Shown piece after piece: positions 10,920 through 21,795 of a stretch of 64,000 bases of DNA. Each line of letters begins with the position of its first letter. Position 1 is the first letter of the stretch. The DNA is from Cranoglanis bouderius (taxonomy: Eukaryota; Chordata; Actinopteri; Siluriformes; Cranoglanididae). The DNA lies in NCBI GenBank assembly GCA_023630585.1, contig CM042545.1, forward strand, positions 2,308,415 through 2,372,414, written 5' to 3'. The notes below the pieces were generated by a model. That model ran no database searches. It saw nothing but the letters and a program-made list of their open reading frames with translations, and was not told the DNA's origin. A program made the position numbers and the translations under genes.

Positions 10920-11546
10920 TGCTGCCAGTGTGAGCTGGGACCAGAGGGCATGCCTTCTAAATAGGCCATCAGGGTTTTTGTGCTGGGCTCCTGCTCGGTG
11001 TTGGACCTGGAACAAGAAGTCTTGTAGTGAGAGGAACCAGCGGGTCACCCTGGCGTTTGTGTCTTTGGCTCTGGCCATCCACTGCAGGGGGGTATGGTCG
11101 GTGATCAGAGTGAAGTGACAGCCTGCCAGGTAGTATCACAGTTCCTCTATGGCCCATTTTATGGCAAGAGCTTCTTGTTCCACAGTGGCGTACTTTTGTT
11201 CAGCAGTGGTCAGTTTCCTGCTGATGTAGAGGACCGGGTGCTCTTCACCATCGAAAGTCTGGGACAGGATGGCCCCTAGTCCCCCTGCAGCCTTTGGGAG
11301 TGGCCCTACCAAATCCATGCCCACTCTTTCAAAGGGGATGCCTATAATGGGGAGAGGAATAAGGGGAGCAGGTGGTGGTCTTTGGGGCTCTGTTCGCTGG
11401 CACTGAGGGCACTGCTGACAGAAGGCCCGGACGTCAGCATCCATGCCGGGCCACAAGAAGCGGTCCTGCAACTTGGCGAGGGTGTTGCGGGCTCCAAGGT
11501 GGCCACCGAGTGGGTGGCTGTGTGCCAGGTGCATCAAGGGATGCAT
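10920..11546 (-). pseudogene. Element 2 integrase N terminus joined to RNase H by a deletion
   Basis: The minus strand starts with an HHCC integrase finger (HLAHSHPLGGHLG ... FCQQCPQC) and the first core residues VGMDLVGPLPKAAGG. At about 11280 it switches directly, in frame, to RNase H: LGAILSQTFDGEEHPVLYIS, KYATVEQEALAIKWAIEEL, and, in another frame, ARVTRWFLSLQDFLFQVQHR. The RT and most of the integrase core are missing at this join. Confidence 0.85.
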
Positions 11547-11832
11547 CTTGGGGCATGGTATGACTAGGAGGTCACAGGGTTGTCCCTGGCACTCTGTTCA
11601 GAAGTATAAGAGCCTGTTGGACACCAGGAAGTAGGTGGCAGGTAGACGTTGCTCTGGTTGTTGGTCCACACCGTCTATCAGACACATCTGACCCCAGCAG
11701 TGCCTCAGTCGGACATCCTCCTTCTGTTTGGACCCAATGTTCCCCTCCCAAGTGACCTGGTAAAACACAGAAGAGACAGGGTTAGATAGTAAGAGGGTCT
11801 CATCTGAGGAGGCTCTGTCAGTGGTGTCCCCA

Positions 11833-12160
11833 TCATCCTGGGCCAGGTAGGCTGGCCGGATCCTGGTCCTTGGCGGTCAATCTCTTTCTGGGGCAGCGGT
11901 GGGCTCTTATGGCTGGTGGTGTGGGGAACCCTGGCCAGTCTTGGCCGAGCAGCAGCGGTACTGGGAGCTCGGGAATCAGCCTGACGAGGAGCGGCCACTG
12001 GCCAGCTGGCAAGGAGACCCATACTTCTGTAGTGGGGACCTCCCGGATGTCTCCATGAATGCAGGAGACCGGCAGGACTCCTGTGGGCTCAGGTAGGTGG
12101 CTGAGGGCCGTAGGGCAAGCCAGGTTCACTGTGCTACCTGAATCGAGGTGGGCGGTGACT
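11833..12160 (-). pseudogene. Element 2 aspartic protease
   Basis: In one minus-strand frame VTAHLDSGSTVNLACP holds the DSG catalytic motif, followed by VSCIHGDIREVPTTEVWV and VPLLLGQDWPGF, the usual end of a gypsy retropepsin. The frame is open through the domain. The upstream link to gag is broken by a stop just before the motif. Confidence 0.82.
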
Positions 12161-12417
12161 GGTTTTCAGTTTACTTTTATGGCCATGGTCAGAGCGTCTG
12201 GGGGTACAGCAGTATGTAAGGCACAGCCGGCCAGCCAGGGCTTAACGATGTGCCATAATGAGGCTGGGTCTGGTTCTGTGGGCGTGGGTTCGTCCCGGGG
12301 TGTTTCATAGGAGGGGCGAATCTCCTGCAGTTTCCTCTCCCAGCCATCTTGTGATCTGGCTCCGATGACCGCCTGGTGTGTGGTCCTTCCTCTCACCCCT
12401 GCCGATGCTCAATGTGG

Positions 12418-12967
12418 CTAGGGCACACTCGAGGGCCTCCACCATTTCTCTCGGATGCTTCTCATCCCCACCGCTTTACACTCTTTGGGCGGCAGAGCTT
12501 GCAGGAAGGGGTCCTTGACGATCCTGTCTACTACTTCACTGGCAGTGTGCTGTTCTGGTTGGAGCAACCTCCTGGCTGTCTGGAGTAGAGTCCATTTGGG
12601 TCCTAGGGGTAGCTCCCAGTCGGTAGGACCAGCTGTGAAATTCTGCCACCTTGTTGATGGGAGATAAGCCACAGTGGTGCAAAATCTCGGCCTTTAGTGT
12701 GGGATAGTGGGCTACTTGCTCAGGAGGGAGGGCGTAGTAGGCGTGCTGGGTTTCCCCCAACAGAAAAGGGGCAAGGATGTCAGCCCAGCATTCTTCTTCC
12801 CAGTGCTCACGCTGTGCAACCCACTCAAAGGTTAAAAGGAAGGCCTCGATGTCGTTCTCACTGGTGAGTTTCGTTAGTTTACTTGGGGCCTCCCAGCAGG
12901 GGTCTGGGAGAGGAAAAGAGATGACAGAACAGGGCTTCCTTTTCAGCTCCAGGAGCTCTTGGGTCAC
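12418..12967 (-). pseudogene. Element 2 gag
   Basis: The minus strand encodes a SCAN/gag-type capsid: KLTKLTSENDIEAFLLTFEW, then ADILAPFLLGETQHAYYALP, LKAEILHHCGLSP and EFHSWSYRLG. Another frame continues TARRLLQPEQHTASEVVDRI and DPFLQALPP. One frameshift near 12560 separates the halves. No zinc knuckle was found before the protease region. Confidence 0.82.
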
Positions 12968-13154
12968 AAACTGTAGGCTCTGGGCCAGCTCCTGTTGCTG
13001 GAGGATGTCTCCAGCAAATGTTATAGCATGGGATCGATCTTTTAGAGGGGGTAGCGGGTCTGTGTTCTTATGCCCACATCCTCCACCAGTGTGGCCATTC
13101 AGGGCCGAGGCATATAAAACACAGACACACGTGAGGCAGAGATGGTGAGAAAAA

Positions 13155-13637
13155 AGGGGGGTTTATTAATCTTCAAGTGCAGGTGTGGAGGTGAGATGGT
13201 GAGGTGAGTAGGAGTGAGGGTCGCTACCTTCATGATTTGGAGCGTGACAAGGGAGCTGGAGTGAAGCCTGAAGCAGGATGAGGGTGCCGGTGAGGGAGAC
13301 AATGCTGCCAGGGAGCTGATTCTCATTCCTCCCCTTCATGGTTGTCTGCTTCCACATCTGAAAAAAGAGAGAGAGACATGCAAAATTAGGTGTCTGAATG
13401 GAGAACAACCTCGCTCCTCTGTGCTGGCGGCGTCTTTTTATATCCACCATTCTTCTGCAGGAGGCTGAAGAGCGGCCGCTCCAAACATCTTCTGCCAGCC
13501 ATGTGTGTTTCTGTCGCCCCACCTCGCAGCCTTGCACTCTCTTGCTGTCCAAAGCAAAGTGGGTGCTGAAATGGCGCTGTCCGTTCAGCACCCTGCCGGC
13601 AGCTGCGGCAGCTGTGGGCTGTATGCCCACCGTCACA
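13155..13637 (-). repeat. Element 2 5' LTR
   Basis: The upstream LTR on the minus strand. It contains the same TTTTTATATCC TATA-like box and the GACATGCAAAATTAGGTGTC block as the other copy, plus a short AG-rich insertion near 13360-13375. The divergence between the LTRs is visible by eye, so the insertion is not recent. Confidence 0.85.
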
Positions 13638-13727
13638 CATATAAAAGATAAATATATTTTATAATTACATGCCATAATGTATTCAATGGCTCAATTCAAT
13701 TCATTTCAAATACTGATCGTTTATATA

Positions 13728-15306
13728 CAGTATCTCACAAAAGTGAGTACACCCCTCACATTTTTGTAAATATTTTATTATATCTTTTCATGGGACAAAA
13801 CTGATGAAATGACACTTTGCTACAATGTAAAGTAGTGAGTGTACAGCTTGTATAACAGTGTAAATTTGCTGTCCCCTCTAAATAACTCAACACACAGCCA
13901 TTAATGTCTAAACCGCTGGCAACAAAAGTGAATACACTTTAAGTGAAACTGTCCAAATTGGACAAATTGTGTCAATATTTTGTGTGGCCACCATTATTTT
14001 CCAGCACTGCCTTAACCCTGTTGGGCATGGAGTTCACCAGAGCTTCACAGGTTGCCACTGGAGTCCTCTTCCACTCCTCCATGATGACATCACAGAGCTG
14101 GTGGATGTTAGAGACCTTGCGCTCCTCCACCTTCCACTTGAGGATGCCCCACAGATGCTCAATAGGGTTTAGGTCTGGAGACATGCTTGACCAGTCCATC
14201 ACCTTTACCCTCAGCTTCTTTAGCAAGGCAGTGGTCATCTTGGAGGTGTGTTTGGGGTCGTTATCATGTTGGAATACTGCCCTGCTGCCCAGTTTCCAAA
14301 GGGAGGGGATCATGCTCTGCTTCAGTATGTCACAGTACATGTTGGCATTAGCTCCCCAGTACCACCATGCTTGACTGTAGGCAAGACACACTTGTCTTTG
14401 TACTCCTCACCTGGTTGCCGCCACACACGCTTGACACCATCTGAACCAAATAAGTTTATCTTGGTCTCATCAGACCACAAGACATGGTTCCAGTAATCCA
14501 TGTCCTTAGTCTGCTTGTCTTCAGCAAACTGTTTGCGGGCTTTCTTGTGCATCATCTTTAGAAGAGGCTTCCTTCTGGGACGACAGCCATGCAGACCAAT
14601 TTGATTGTGTGGCGTATGGTCTGAGCATTGACAGGCTGACCCCCGACACCTTCAACCTCTGCAGCAATGCTAGCAGCACTCATACGTCTATTCTGCAAAA
14701 CCAACCTCTGGATATGATGCTGAGCACGTGCACTCAACTTCTTTGGTCGACCATGGCAAGGCCTGTTCTGAGTGGAACCTGTCCTGTTAAACTGCTATAT
14801 GGTCTTGGCCACCATGCTGCAGCTCAGTTTCAGGGTGTTGGCATTGATCTTCTTATAGCCTAGGCCATCTTTACGTAGAGCAACAATTCTTTTTTTCAGA
14901 TCCTCAGAGAGTTCTTTGCCATGAGGTGCCATGTTGAACTTCCAGTGACCAGTATGAGAGAGAGTGAGAGCGATAACACCAAACTTAACACACCTGCTCC
15001 CCATTCACACCTGAGACCTTGTAACACTAACGAGTCACATGACACCGGGGAGGGAAAACGGCTAATTGGGCCCAATTTGGACATTTTCGCTTAGGGGTGT
15101 ACTCACTTTTGTTGCCAGCGGTTTAGACATTAATGGCTGTGTGTTGAGTTATTTTGAGGGGACAGCAGATTTACACTGTTATACAAGCTGTACACTCACT
15201 ACTTTACATTGTAGCAAAGTGTCATTTCGTCAGTGTTGTCCCATGAAAAGATATAATAAAATATTTACAAAAATGTGAGGGGTGTACTCACTTTTGTGAG
15301 ATACTG
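13728..15306 (-). mobile_element. Nearly complete Tc1-like transposon with ~210-bp IR/DR termini
   Basis: The ends CAGTATCTCACAAAAGTGAG and CTCACTTTTGTGAGATACTG are perfectly inverted and flanked by TA (13726-13727, 15307-15308). Each terminal repeat is about 210 bp with a second inner copy of the binding motif (ACAAAAGTGAATACAC near 13922; inner complement near 15104), the IR/DR arrangement. The minus-strand transposase starts MAPHGKELSEDLKKRIVALR (about 14932). Length (1579 bp) is normal for Tc1, but frameshifts disable it. Confidence 0.92.
13972..14932 (-). pseudogene. Tc1-like transposase (broken)
   Basis: The minus strand reads in pieces: a helix-turn-helix start (14932-about 14795), the catalytic middle with NHVLWSDETKINLFGSDG (first Asp), AVFQHDNDPKHTSK (second Asp) and DLNPIEHLWGILK (Glu), the DD34E triad, ending NNGGHTKY near 13972. 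Frame changes lie near 14790, 14560 and 14350, where a segment after VKHGG is lost. All three catalytic residues survive, but no single frame joins them. Confidence 0.88.
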
Positions 15307-15389
15307 TAGGTTAAGCTGTGTTTTTATAATTATTATTTATTTGCAACACTAGCAATGTAAATAAGTATTGATGGCTAAGTAATTGCTGT

Positions 15390-15582
15390 TCCATCTCCAT
15401 TCACACTAAGATCAGTGAGTTTGACCCATTCTTATGATTGATGTGAACATTTCCAAAAGCTGCTGGCACATATCTGCATGATTTTATGTATTGCATTGCT
15501 GCCACACAATTGGCTGATTAGATAATTGCATGAATGTGCAGGTGTACAGGTGTCCTTAATAAAGTGCTCAGTAAGTGTATAG
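15390..15582. repeat. Interspersed repeat 3' end
   Basis: TATCTGCATGATTTTATGTA, GGCTGATTAGATAATTGCAT and GTGTACAGGTGTCCTTAATA AAGTG match a frequently seen fish repeat end. The class is not assigned; it lies 85 bases right of the Tc1 at 13728-15306. Confidence 0.55.
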
Positions 15583-15964
15583 CCACATAGTATTTGTGAA
15601 CTAGTGAATAGTATACAGGTCCTGTGAACCATGCAAAAGAATAAAACCATTTTCAACACAATCAGCTATGTAAATGCAGTGTGGCTATCAGTCGGCTCAC
15701 TGAGCTTGTTCTATACTGAGCAGCACAACTGTCAAATCATGAAAATAGTATTTACTGTGTTTGTCATGTATCTCTATAAATGTGTAAATGTTTTTTTATA
15801 GTGATGCGGAATTCTCATGTTCTCATGTTCACAATGTGCCATTCAGTGATGAAATTTCCCTTGTGACATGCAACAATTTGTTGCTTGAAGTGCATTACTG
15901 GTCTGTACTGCTGATGCCAAACATGTTGCAAAAGGAACCCAAATTCTTCCAACAAGTCAAATCC

Positions 15965-16132
15965 TTCTGTCTGCTGGTTTTCCCTACAACAAAAAAGTAG
16001 ATATCTGAGCGAGTATTTGTCTGTTACTATATACAGTATCTATATGTTGATTCTATCTGGGCATTAAAGACTGAGCATTTACTCAAATGTCAGCAGCAAC
16101 TCCCCAAAAAGTTATGAACACACATATGCAGA

Positions 16133-16169
<37 letters not shown>

Positions 16170-16270
16170 GTAATCTCTCTCTCCCTCTTTCTCTTTCTTA
16201 AAGGGTATCATTGATCTGGAACACAGCATGAAGGAAAATATGAAAATCAGTAGGAGTTCTGTGTATGTGT
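15965..16270. repeat. Diverged duplicate, copy A (partner 34310-34650)
   Basis: CTGCTGGTTTTCCCTACAAC, ATATGTTGATTCTATCTGGG, CATTTACTCAAATGTCAGCA, a (CA)n, then ATTGATCTGGAACACAGCAT and AAAATATGAAAATCAG occur in the same order as in copy B. Confidence 0.7.
16133..16167. repeat. (CA)n microsatellite
   Basis: A perfect CA array inside duplicate copy A. Confidence 0.95.
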
Positions 16271-16447
16271 GGGAAAGAGAGCATGAGAGAGAATGTGCAC
16301 ATTCCTAACAAATCACCTTACTAACACTCAGGCAATTCATGCATGTATGATTCATGTTTAACTATTCTGATTTGGCTACGTCCAGATCTGTTCACTATAT
16401 GACATTCTATCCATGACATTAATGTGCCTCATACTATTGTGGTTATT

Positions 16448-16472
16448 TTATATATATATATATATATATATA
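16448..16472. repeat. (TA)n microsatellite
   Basis: TA array at the left flank of the hAT element; another (TA)n at about 18172-18190 flanks its right end. Confidence 0.9.
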
Positions 16473-16495
16473 CATACACACATACATAGGCTTGG

Positions 16496-18168
16496 GCTTG
16501 GGGAGTAATGGATTACATGTAACGGCATTACATAATCAGGATACAAAAAACTGGTAACTATAATCTGTTACAGTTACGTCAAAAAACAAAGTAATAAGAT
16601 TACAGGTACATTTTGTAAAAAGTGGGAATACTATCAGGATGACTTTTGCAGGGCTCCAGAATGCACCTAAAAAGGTTTACCAACAAAAAATATCAATTTG
16701 CAAATGATATTTTTGCTGAGATCGCCAATGGCGACAATATAAATTGACACGTTATGATTGAAAAATTGCATGTACTGTCTTCTAAACTGTGTTCTGTGAG
16801 GAGGACCCTCTTGCATAATTTGTTGTGTTGACATAATAAAATGAGGTCCTGCGCATGAAGTCCAAATTCATCCAGAGCACCAAATTACGCTCAGGGAAGG
16901 CGGGAATCAGCTTTCCGCCCCAGAAAGACATGTCGAAATGAAATATATCAGATTTTTTCAAACAATCCTCATCTCTGTCGAGCACCAATGCTGATGGCAC
17001 ACCTGCTAATAAAAAAGCAGGCTCCAGTTGTGCCAGCATGAGAGAGATAGAAAACGACGGAGACACAGAGGATCATCTTTCCGAGTCAATCAATGAATGC
17101 CCAAGTGAAAGTGCAGAAAGGCATTTTAAGACTTGCATGGCTCAGGTATGATCATCACACACAGAAAATATTTTGTGACTTTTGTTCCAAAGCGGGCAGA
17201 GAAATAGCGGGGAAAATGGATTTCATTACCGGAATGAAACATTTCAAGAAAGAGACCGTGAGAAAACAGGGTGATAGTCAAAAGCATAAAGAAGCTCGTG
17301 ACTATGTAATCACAGAGAGCAACACAAAAACACCATTAGCACAAGCAGTGTCTCGTGCATGTGAACTACATGACGAGACCGAATGGAAAGAGCTAAAAAT
17401 AAAATTCAACACCGCCTATATGACTGCATGTGAAGAGCTGCCTTTCACCAAATTTACCTCTCAGATATTACTAATGAAGAAACATTGACTGGATGCGTGC
17501 AAGACCTATGACAACGACACAGCATGTGCTTTGAGCAGAATGCCTCTAGTTGAGATATTGCTTGTCTTACTAATATTGGTTGCTCAGTGCGAACGTGGCT
17601 TTGCGAATTATGCTGACATAATTATGGTCAGGGACACTGGCTCAGATTCTGTGTAAAGAACAGCTCTTTGTGACTGTTTATAGTTCTCAAGTTGGAAAAG
17701 ACATTCAGTTCCCACTTTAAGTGAACTTGGGTGAAAATGCTGATGCTGTAAAAGGAGGCCAGACGTACACACAACAGGATGACTGAAAGTAAGTGTTTTA
17801 AATTTTTCAAATGTAAGTTCATTCTTATTAGACATAACACTTAAGACATAACACATAACACAATATAGACAGCTGCATGATTATAGTTCTGGTTCTTGCC
17901 AGTTGTGACTCACATGAGCAAAAAATTTATTTATTTTATTAAAACAAATCCAAACATGTTTTTAAGCTATAAAATAAGCTCTAAATAAAAGTATTTTAAA
18001 TCATATTGATTTTTTCTTGACTTTATTTACATATGTGACCTTGAGGTAATCCAAAAGTAATCAGATTACATTACTTTCATACTTGGATTACATTACAGAT
18101 TACATTTTTATGAAGTAATTTGTAACTGTAATGGATTACATTTTTAAAGTAACCCTCCCAACCCTGTG
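16496..18168 (+). mobile_element. Internally deleted hAT transposon
   Basis: The ends are GGAGTAATGGATTACATGTA (about 16501) and the inverted-like TACATTTTTAAAGTAACCCT..CCAACCCTG (18138-18168). Inside, on the + strand, come an N-terminal SDFFKQSSSLSS segment (about 16942), a zinc-finger-type segment in 17093-17488 with QKIFCDFCSKAG and DSQKHKEARDY, and after a large deletion the hAT dimerisation scrap LVAQCERGFANYADIIM (about 17577-17625). The family resembles the ZNF862/KIAA1586-related hATs. Both ends sit in (TA)n tracts. Confidence 0.7.
17093..17488 (+). pseudogene. hAT transposase zinc-finger (BED/TTF-like) segment
   Basis: The 131-codon frame has WLRYDHHTQKIFCDFCSKAG, then HFKKETVRKQGDSQKHKEAR, fitting C-x2-C...H-x4-H spacing of BED/TTF-type fingers in ZNF862-like proteins. 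Then LAQAVSRACELHDETEWKEL, KFNTAYMTACEELPFTKF. The upstream N terminus is in another frame; the catalytic core is deleted downstream. Confidence 0.7.
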
Positions 18169-18424
18169 TGTATATATATATATATATATAAATTTGTTAT
18201 TTGCACTCCGGAAGGTCTCTTAAGGTTTAACACAACATGATTTGTTTTTTTGTTTTTTGTTAGATCAGAGTACAACCCGCTTTCTTACCACCCACAGCAG
18301 CAACAGAAACAACCATCCCGAGCCCCCATTTCACCACACCTGTAACAGTTATTCACATTCAGAGCTATAACGCTCAGGTTGGCAAGAGTGTTTTACACAC
18401 GTCAATATTCTTTAGTTTTAGCTG

Positions 18425-18503
18425 AAATGATGTACGCATTTTGGCAGACACTCTTTGTCTTTTAAATGTGCTATATAAATAAAGGTGACTTGACTTGACT
18501 TGA
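18425..18503 (+). repeat. LINE 3' tail scrap
   Basis: TTTAAATGTGCTATATAAAT AAAGG followed by GACTTGACTTGACTTGA is typical of a fish LINE 3' end with a (TTGAC)n tail. Confidence 0.45.
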
Positions 18504-19304
18504 TATGTCCTACATCATCACACTTGAAATACTGCTTAAAACCTGCCCCACATTAAATGTACAGCTTAAAAGTGTCGCAGGCATCATAACATCAAGCAGC
18601 CTTTCCTGTTATACAGGGCCTTGTCTTTGTCAGCTAATTGTTAGCCAATTATGTCAGAGCACTGATGGAAAGAAAGAAGCCTTTCCATTCCAAAAAAACA
18701 AAAGGCCTTGTGTTTTAGCTAGCCAGTTAGTGCCATTAGCTCTGTGATTGTTCTGATCTCATTAAATGAATACACAAATACAGCACAAAACAGATGATAG
18801 CAAGTTAATTGGCTATTCACCTTGTTCTCATGCTCACTAACACATTGATGTGCTCAATAAGGTTTTTATTTTCATAACATTAATGTGATACCCCATAAAG
18901 ACCATAAAGGCAGAAGACAATTAAAGCCTCCAATTTGGGCTGTGTGACAAACACCACACTACCATGCTAAATAGTATGCCAATACACTAATGCTTTCATT
19001 GTTATTTAAGCAGCCTGGTTACTGTTTAGAATATGGCTTGGGATGCAACCCTGAATTCTCAATGAATGTGTATTACTTACCAGCGGAGAAGGACGCATCA
19101 CAACCAACTTTATAAAACGTTCATCTGCAAGTAACTTGCAAAAGCATTTTTCTACCATAATGAGTCATCAAATTCCTGAAGAAACACACTGTAAGATGAA
19201 GAATCATACACACTGAATTACAGTCAATCTAGAAATCTGAGTGAAATGCTAGTTACATATTTAACTGAGAATCACCTGTACCTGTACCTGTTTCTGCACA
19301 TTCA
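18504..19304. other. Intergenic, nothing recognised
   Basis: No repeat family or exon recognised. A short frame at 18505-18747 has no domain. Confidence 0.6.
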
Positions 19305-19535
19305 CATGCATGCTGAGACCTTCCGACACAAAGTCACAAAGAGACATATGACACACTATTTCCAATAAAAGCTGCTGTCATACTGCCATATTTTCTTGAA
19401 ACTGTCTCACATTCATATGGCAGAATGTCATACAGAAATGGACACACCTTAGAACTAACTGAAAGAGAGGGACAACCTTGTAGAACCAGGAGAAGGTGCA
19501 CAGTGATGCCCAGGTAGCAGCTGTGTAGTTTTTTT
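19305..19535. repeat. Interspersed repeat, copy A (partner 53375-53610)
   Basis: ACATGCATGCTGAGACCTTC, AAAGAGACATATGACACACT, TTTCCAATAAAAGC and GTCATACTGCCATATTTTCT align with the copy at 53375-53610. No coding potential is evident. Confidence 0.55.
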
Positions 19536-19552
19536 GTAACAGCCTCTACTCT

Positions 19553-20155
19553 CATCCAAAAACAAACTCAAGCGTCTTCAGTTTGCCAGACACTACTGGG
19601 ATTTCAAATGGGATCGGGTTCTATGGTCAGATGAAACCAAAATAGAGCTTTTGGGCAATAAACACCAGAGATGCTTTTGGGGCACACAGAGAGGTAGCCA
19701 TATGGAAAAGTACCTCATGTCCACGGTTAAATATGGTGGTGGCTCTTTAATGTTTTGGGGCTGTTTTTCTGCCAGAGGACCTGGACATTTTGTTAGGATA
19801 CATGGCATCATGGACTCTATCAAATATCAACAGATATTAAATGAAAACCTGACTGCCTCTGCCAGAAAGTTTAAAATGGGCTGTGGTTGGATCTTCCAGC
19901 AGGACAATGATCCAAAACATACATCAAAATCAACACAAAAATGGTTTACTGACCACAAAGTCAAGGTCCTGCCCTGGCCATCCCAGTCCCCTGACTTGAA
20001 ACCCATAGAAAACCTGTGGGGTGCCATGTATTCTCCAACCTCATCATGCATTATAGGAGAAGATTCAGAGCTTGGCAAAGAGAGGTAGCACAAAGTATTG
20101 ACTAAAAGGGTGCCAATAACTGTTGCACACCGATATTTAACAAAAATATGTTGTG
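19553..20155 (+). mobile_element. Tc1-like fragment (family of 58950-61789)
   Basis: The open frame 19651-20088 encodes the catalytic half: YHSMV-type start lost, NKHQRCFWGTQRGSHMEKYL, VKYGGGSLMFWGCFSARGPG, IFQQDNDPKHTSKSTQKWF and PDLKPIENLWG. A deletion after ENLWG joins it to the element's 3' end (CTTGGCAAAGAGAGGTAGCA and GTGCCAATAACTGTTGCACA). The 5' half is missing. The first Asp (LWSDETK) is at about 19625. Confidence 0.85.
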
Positions 20156-20164
20156 GCTTTGTTG

Positions 20165-20295
20165 TTAAAAAAAAAAAGGCTCTAGCCGCTGTGGTGGTGT
20201 TTCCCCCGGCTTTGTTGTAAAAAAAAATAAATAAATAAAAAAAATAAAGTCTCCGGCCACTGTGGTGGTGATTCCCCTGGCTTTTTTGTAACAGT
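20165..20295. repeat. Two-unit tandem duplication
   Basis: An A-run then GGCTCTAGCCGCTGTGGTGG...GGCTTTGTTGTAA is repeated after (AAAT)n as GTCTCCGGCCACTGTGGTGG...GGCTTTTTTGTAA, unit about 75 bp. Confidence 0.7.
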
Positions 20296-20519
20296 ATTGT
20301 ATTACAGTATTATAGGAGAATAAACCGATAAAATAAGTCTGTCTCTGTATTTTACCGCCACGCTGCACCTTCCTGTTGTCTTTGTTGTGTGTTGTCTTTG
20401 TTGTGTGTTGTCCTTGTTGTGTGTTATTTGTTCTGTATGTAAATCATTAGACATGAGTGGAAGTGGTCAGTCTAAATAAGTGATAGCACTCAAACTGACA
20501 ATTATTCAGGAAGTATAGC

Positions 20520-21223
20520 TCACGCCACTACCATCACACTCTCTAACTCTCGTAACTCTGATGCTCATGCTGAGTTAAACATTGCTGCACCTTTTGTGCA
20601 GGGTGGTAATTGTTTGGCAGACGAGATGGCTGCCAAAGAGGGCTCACCCTCTCCTCACATCCATGAGACCAAATCTAAAGTCTCAATTTTCTCCTTTTGA
20701 AATAATAATGGGCAGACCATTTCCAGCCCCATGGACTAAAGCTAACCCTGGTGTTTCTTTTACAGGAGACCTGGACGTGATTGTCGGCGATTACACTCAA
20801 GTGTTAATTGAAAAATTGAACAATGTGCATGGTAATGTCTTTGATCTCTCCCTTTACCTGCAGAAGAAACCTATTCCCCTTTCTCCCAGGTGATACAGTA
20901 CAAGTGAAAAGCATCAACCCCAGGAAGGGTGGAGAAGCTGACTCTGGACTTCCCACAATGGTGATAGCCGTCACTCGTTTGGCCGTACTCACTGACTCTC
21001 AACCCCCAGTGAATTCACGCCAGTAGACAGAAACGGTGCCTGACCAGAACCAGCTCACCTGAGAAAGGAGAAAATTCACAATCAAGCAGCCCTTTGGGGG
21101 CCATTTCTCGTCTCACCTTAACACATACACATATAGATTTTCTTGTATTAGAATTCAGAACACACACAAGTAACAAGCAACAACTCATGCCCTCTCTGGA
21201 TTGAGCATGTGAGTGGTGGGAGC
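20520..21223 (+). pseudogene. Endogenous retrovirus remnant: RNase H tail joined to integrase C terminus
   Basis: The + strand has a degraded RNase H end (GNCLADEMAAKEG-like, about 20604-20640). It is followed at once by the integrase C-terminal region with SPFEIIMGRPFPAPW, GDTVQVKSINPRKGG, VIAVTRLAVLTDSQP and a final WIHASR-like motif in a shifted frame, as in gamma/epsilon-type retroviruses. The integrase core is deleted. Stops and frameshifts occur at 20889 and near 21008. I recognise no env between here and the LTR at 21224. Confidence 0.72.
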
Positions 21224-21795
21224 TGTTATGCATCCCTGGGGTCCTGCTTATGTGTTACTCAAGGGAAGAGTGTGTGCAGATACCTAAAAGGGAATTGTAA
21301 GCTCTTCCCTCTCTGTTCCCTTGTTAACACTTTTCCTCTTTGTTCCGTTGCTAACACTTTTCCTCTTTGTTCCTTTGTTAACTCTTCCACCACTGCACGA
21401 AACCAGTTTCAACCAGGTACAGACAGATAAAGTCTCTGACCATGTCTCCCGAATACCATTTGTTCGCATTCCTGTGATTTCCTGAATACCATATGTGGAG
21501 TTTTTCCTCTTTTGCATTGATATGCTTCCTGCTTTATACAAATATGCCCTTCCGCCTACCCAATCAGTAGTTAACTCATTGACTCTGTTGTGTGTCCAGC
21601 ACGATACATATACTCTGCCTTTCTCTGAATAAATCGGAGATCTTTCCATTTGAATTTTGTGTGTCTGTGTGTCATTTGGCAACTCTCCCAAGTGCTTGGT
21701 GCGGGAAGCGTGTGGCGGAGCGAAGGCACCTTCTTTTTGTGTACTTTCACTTTCTCTCTTCTTAAGAATCGTAACCCGAAGATCAAATCCTAACA
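21224..21795 (+). repeat. Retroviral 3' LTR
   Basis: This 572-bp segment starts TGTTATG and ends CCTAACA (inverted TGTTA/TAACA). It contains three imperfect ~27-bp direct repeats in U3 (about 21298-21380, each with CTNTTTGTTCC), a CATATA-type TATA box near 21607 and an AATAAA at about 21628. It directly follows the retroviral pol remnant, so it is the 3' LTR; the 5' LTR is absent from the window. Confidence 0.7.

Larger units (their letters stand above)
10377..13637 (-). mobile_element. Internally deleted Gmr1-like LTR retrotransposon (element 2)
   Basis: Two LTRs of about 485-495 bp in direct orientation (10377-10869 and 13155-13637) enclose gag, protease, an integrase N terminus and RNase H on the minus strand. 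The integrase core and the whole RT are deleted. Integrase precedes RNase H, so the parent had the Gmr1-like order. The family differs from element 1 in LTR and protein sequence. Shared landmarks of the LTRs include GAGACATGCAAAATTAGGTG and CTCACTCTCTTGCTGTCC-like sequence. Confidence 0.88.

Noticed and set aside
17093..17488. A host zinc-finger gene exon (ZNF862-like)
   Set aside because: It sits between hAT-type ends with a hAT dimerisation scrap downstream and frameshifts upstream; transposase origin explains it.
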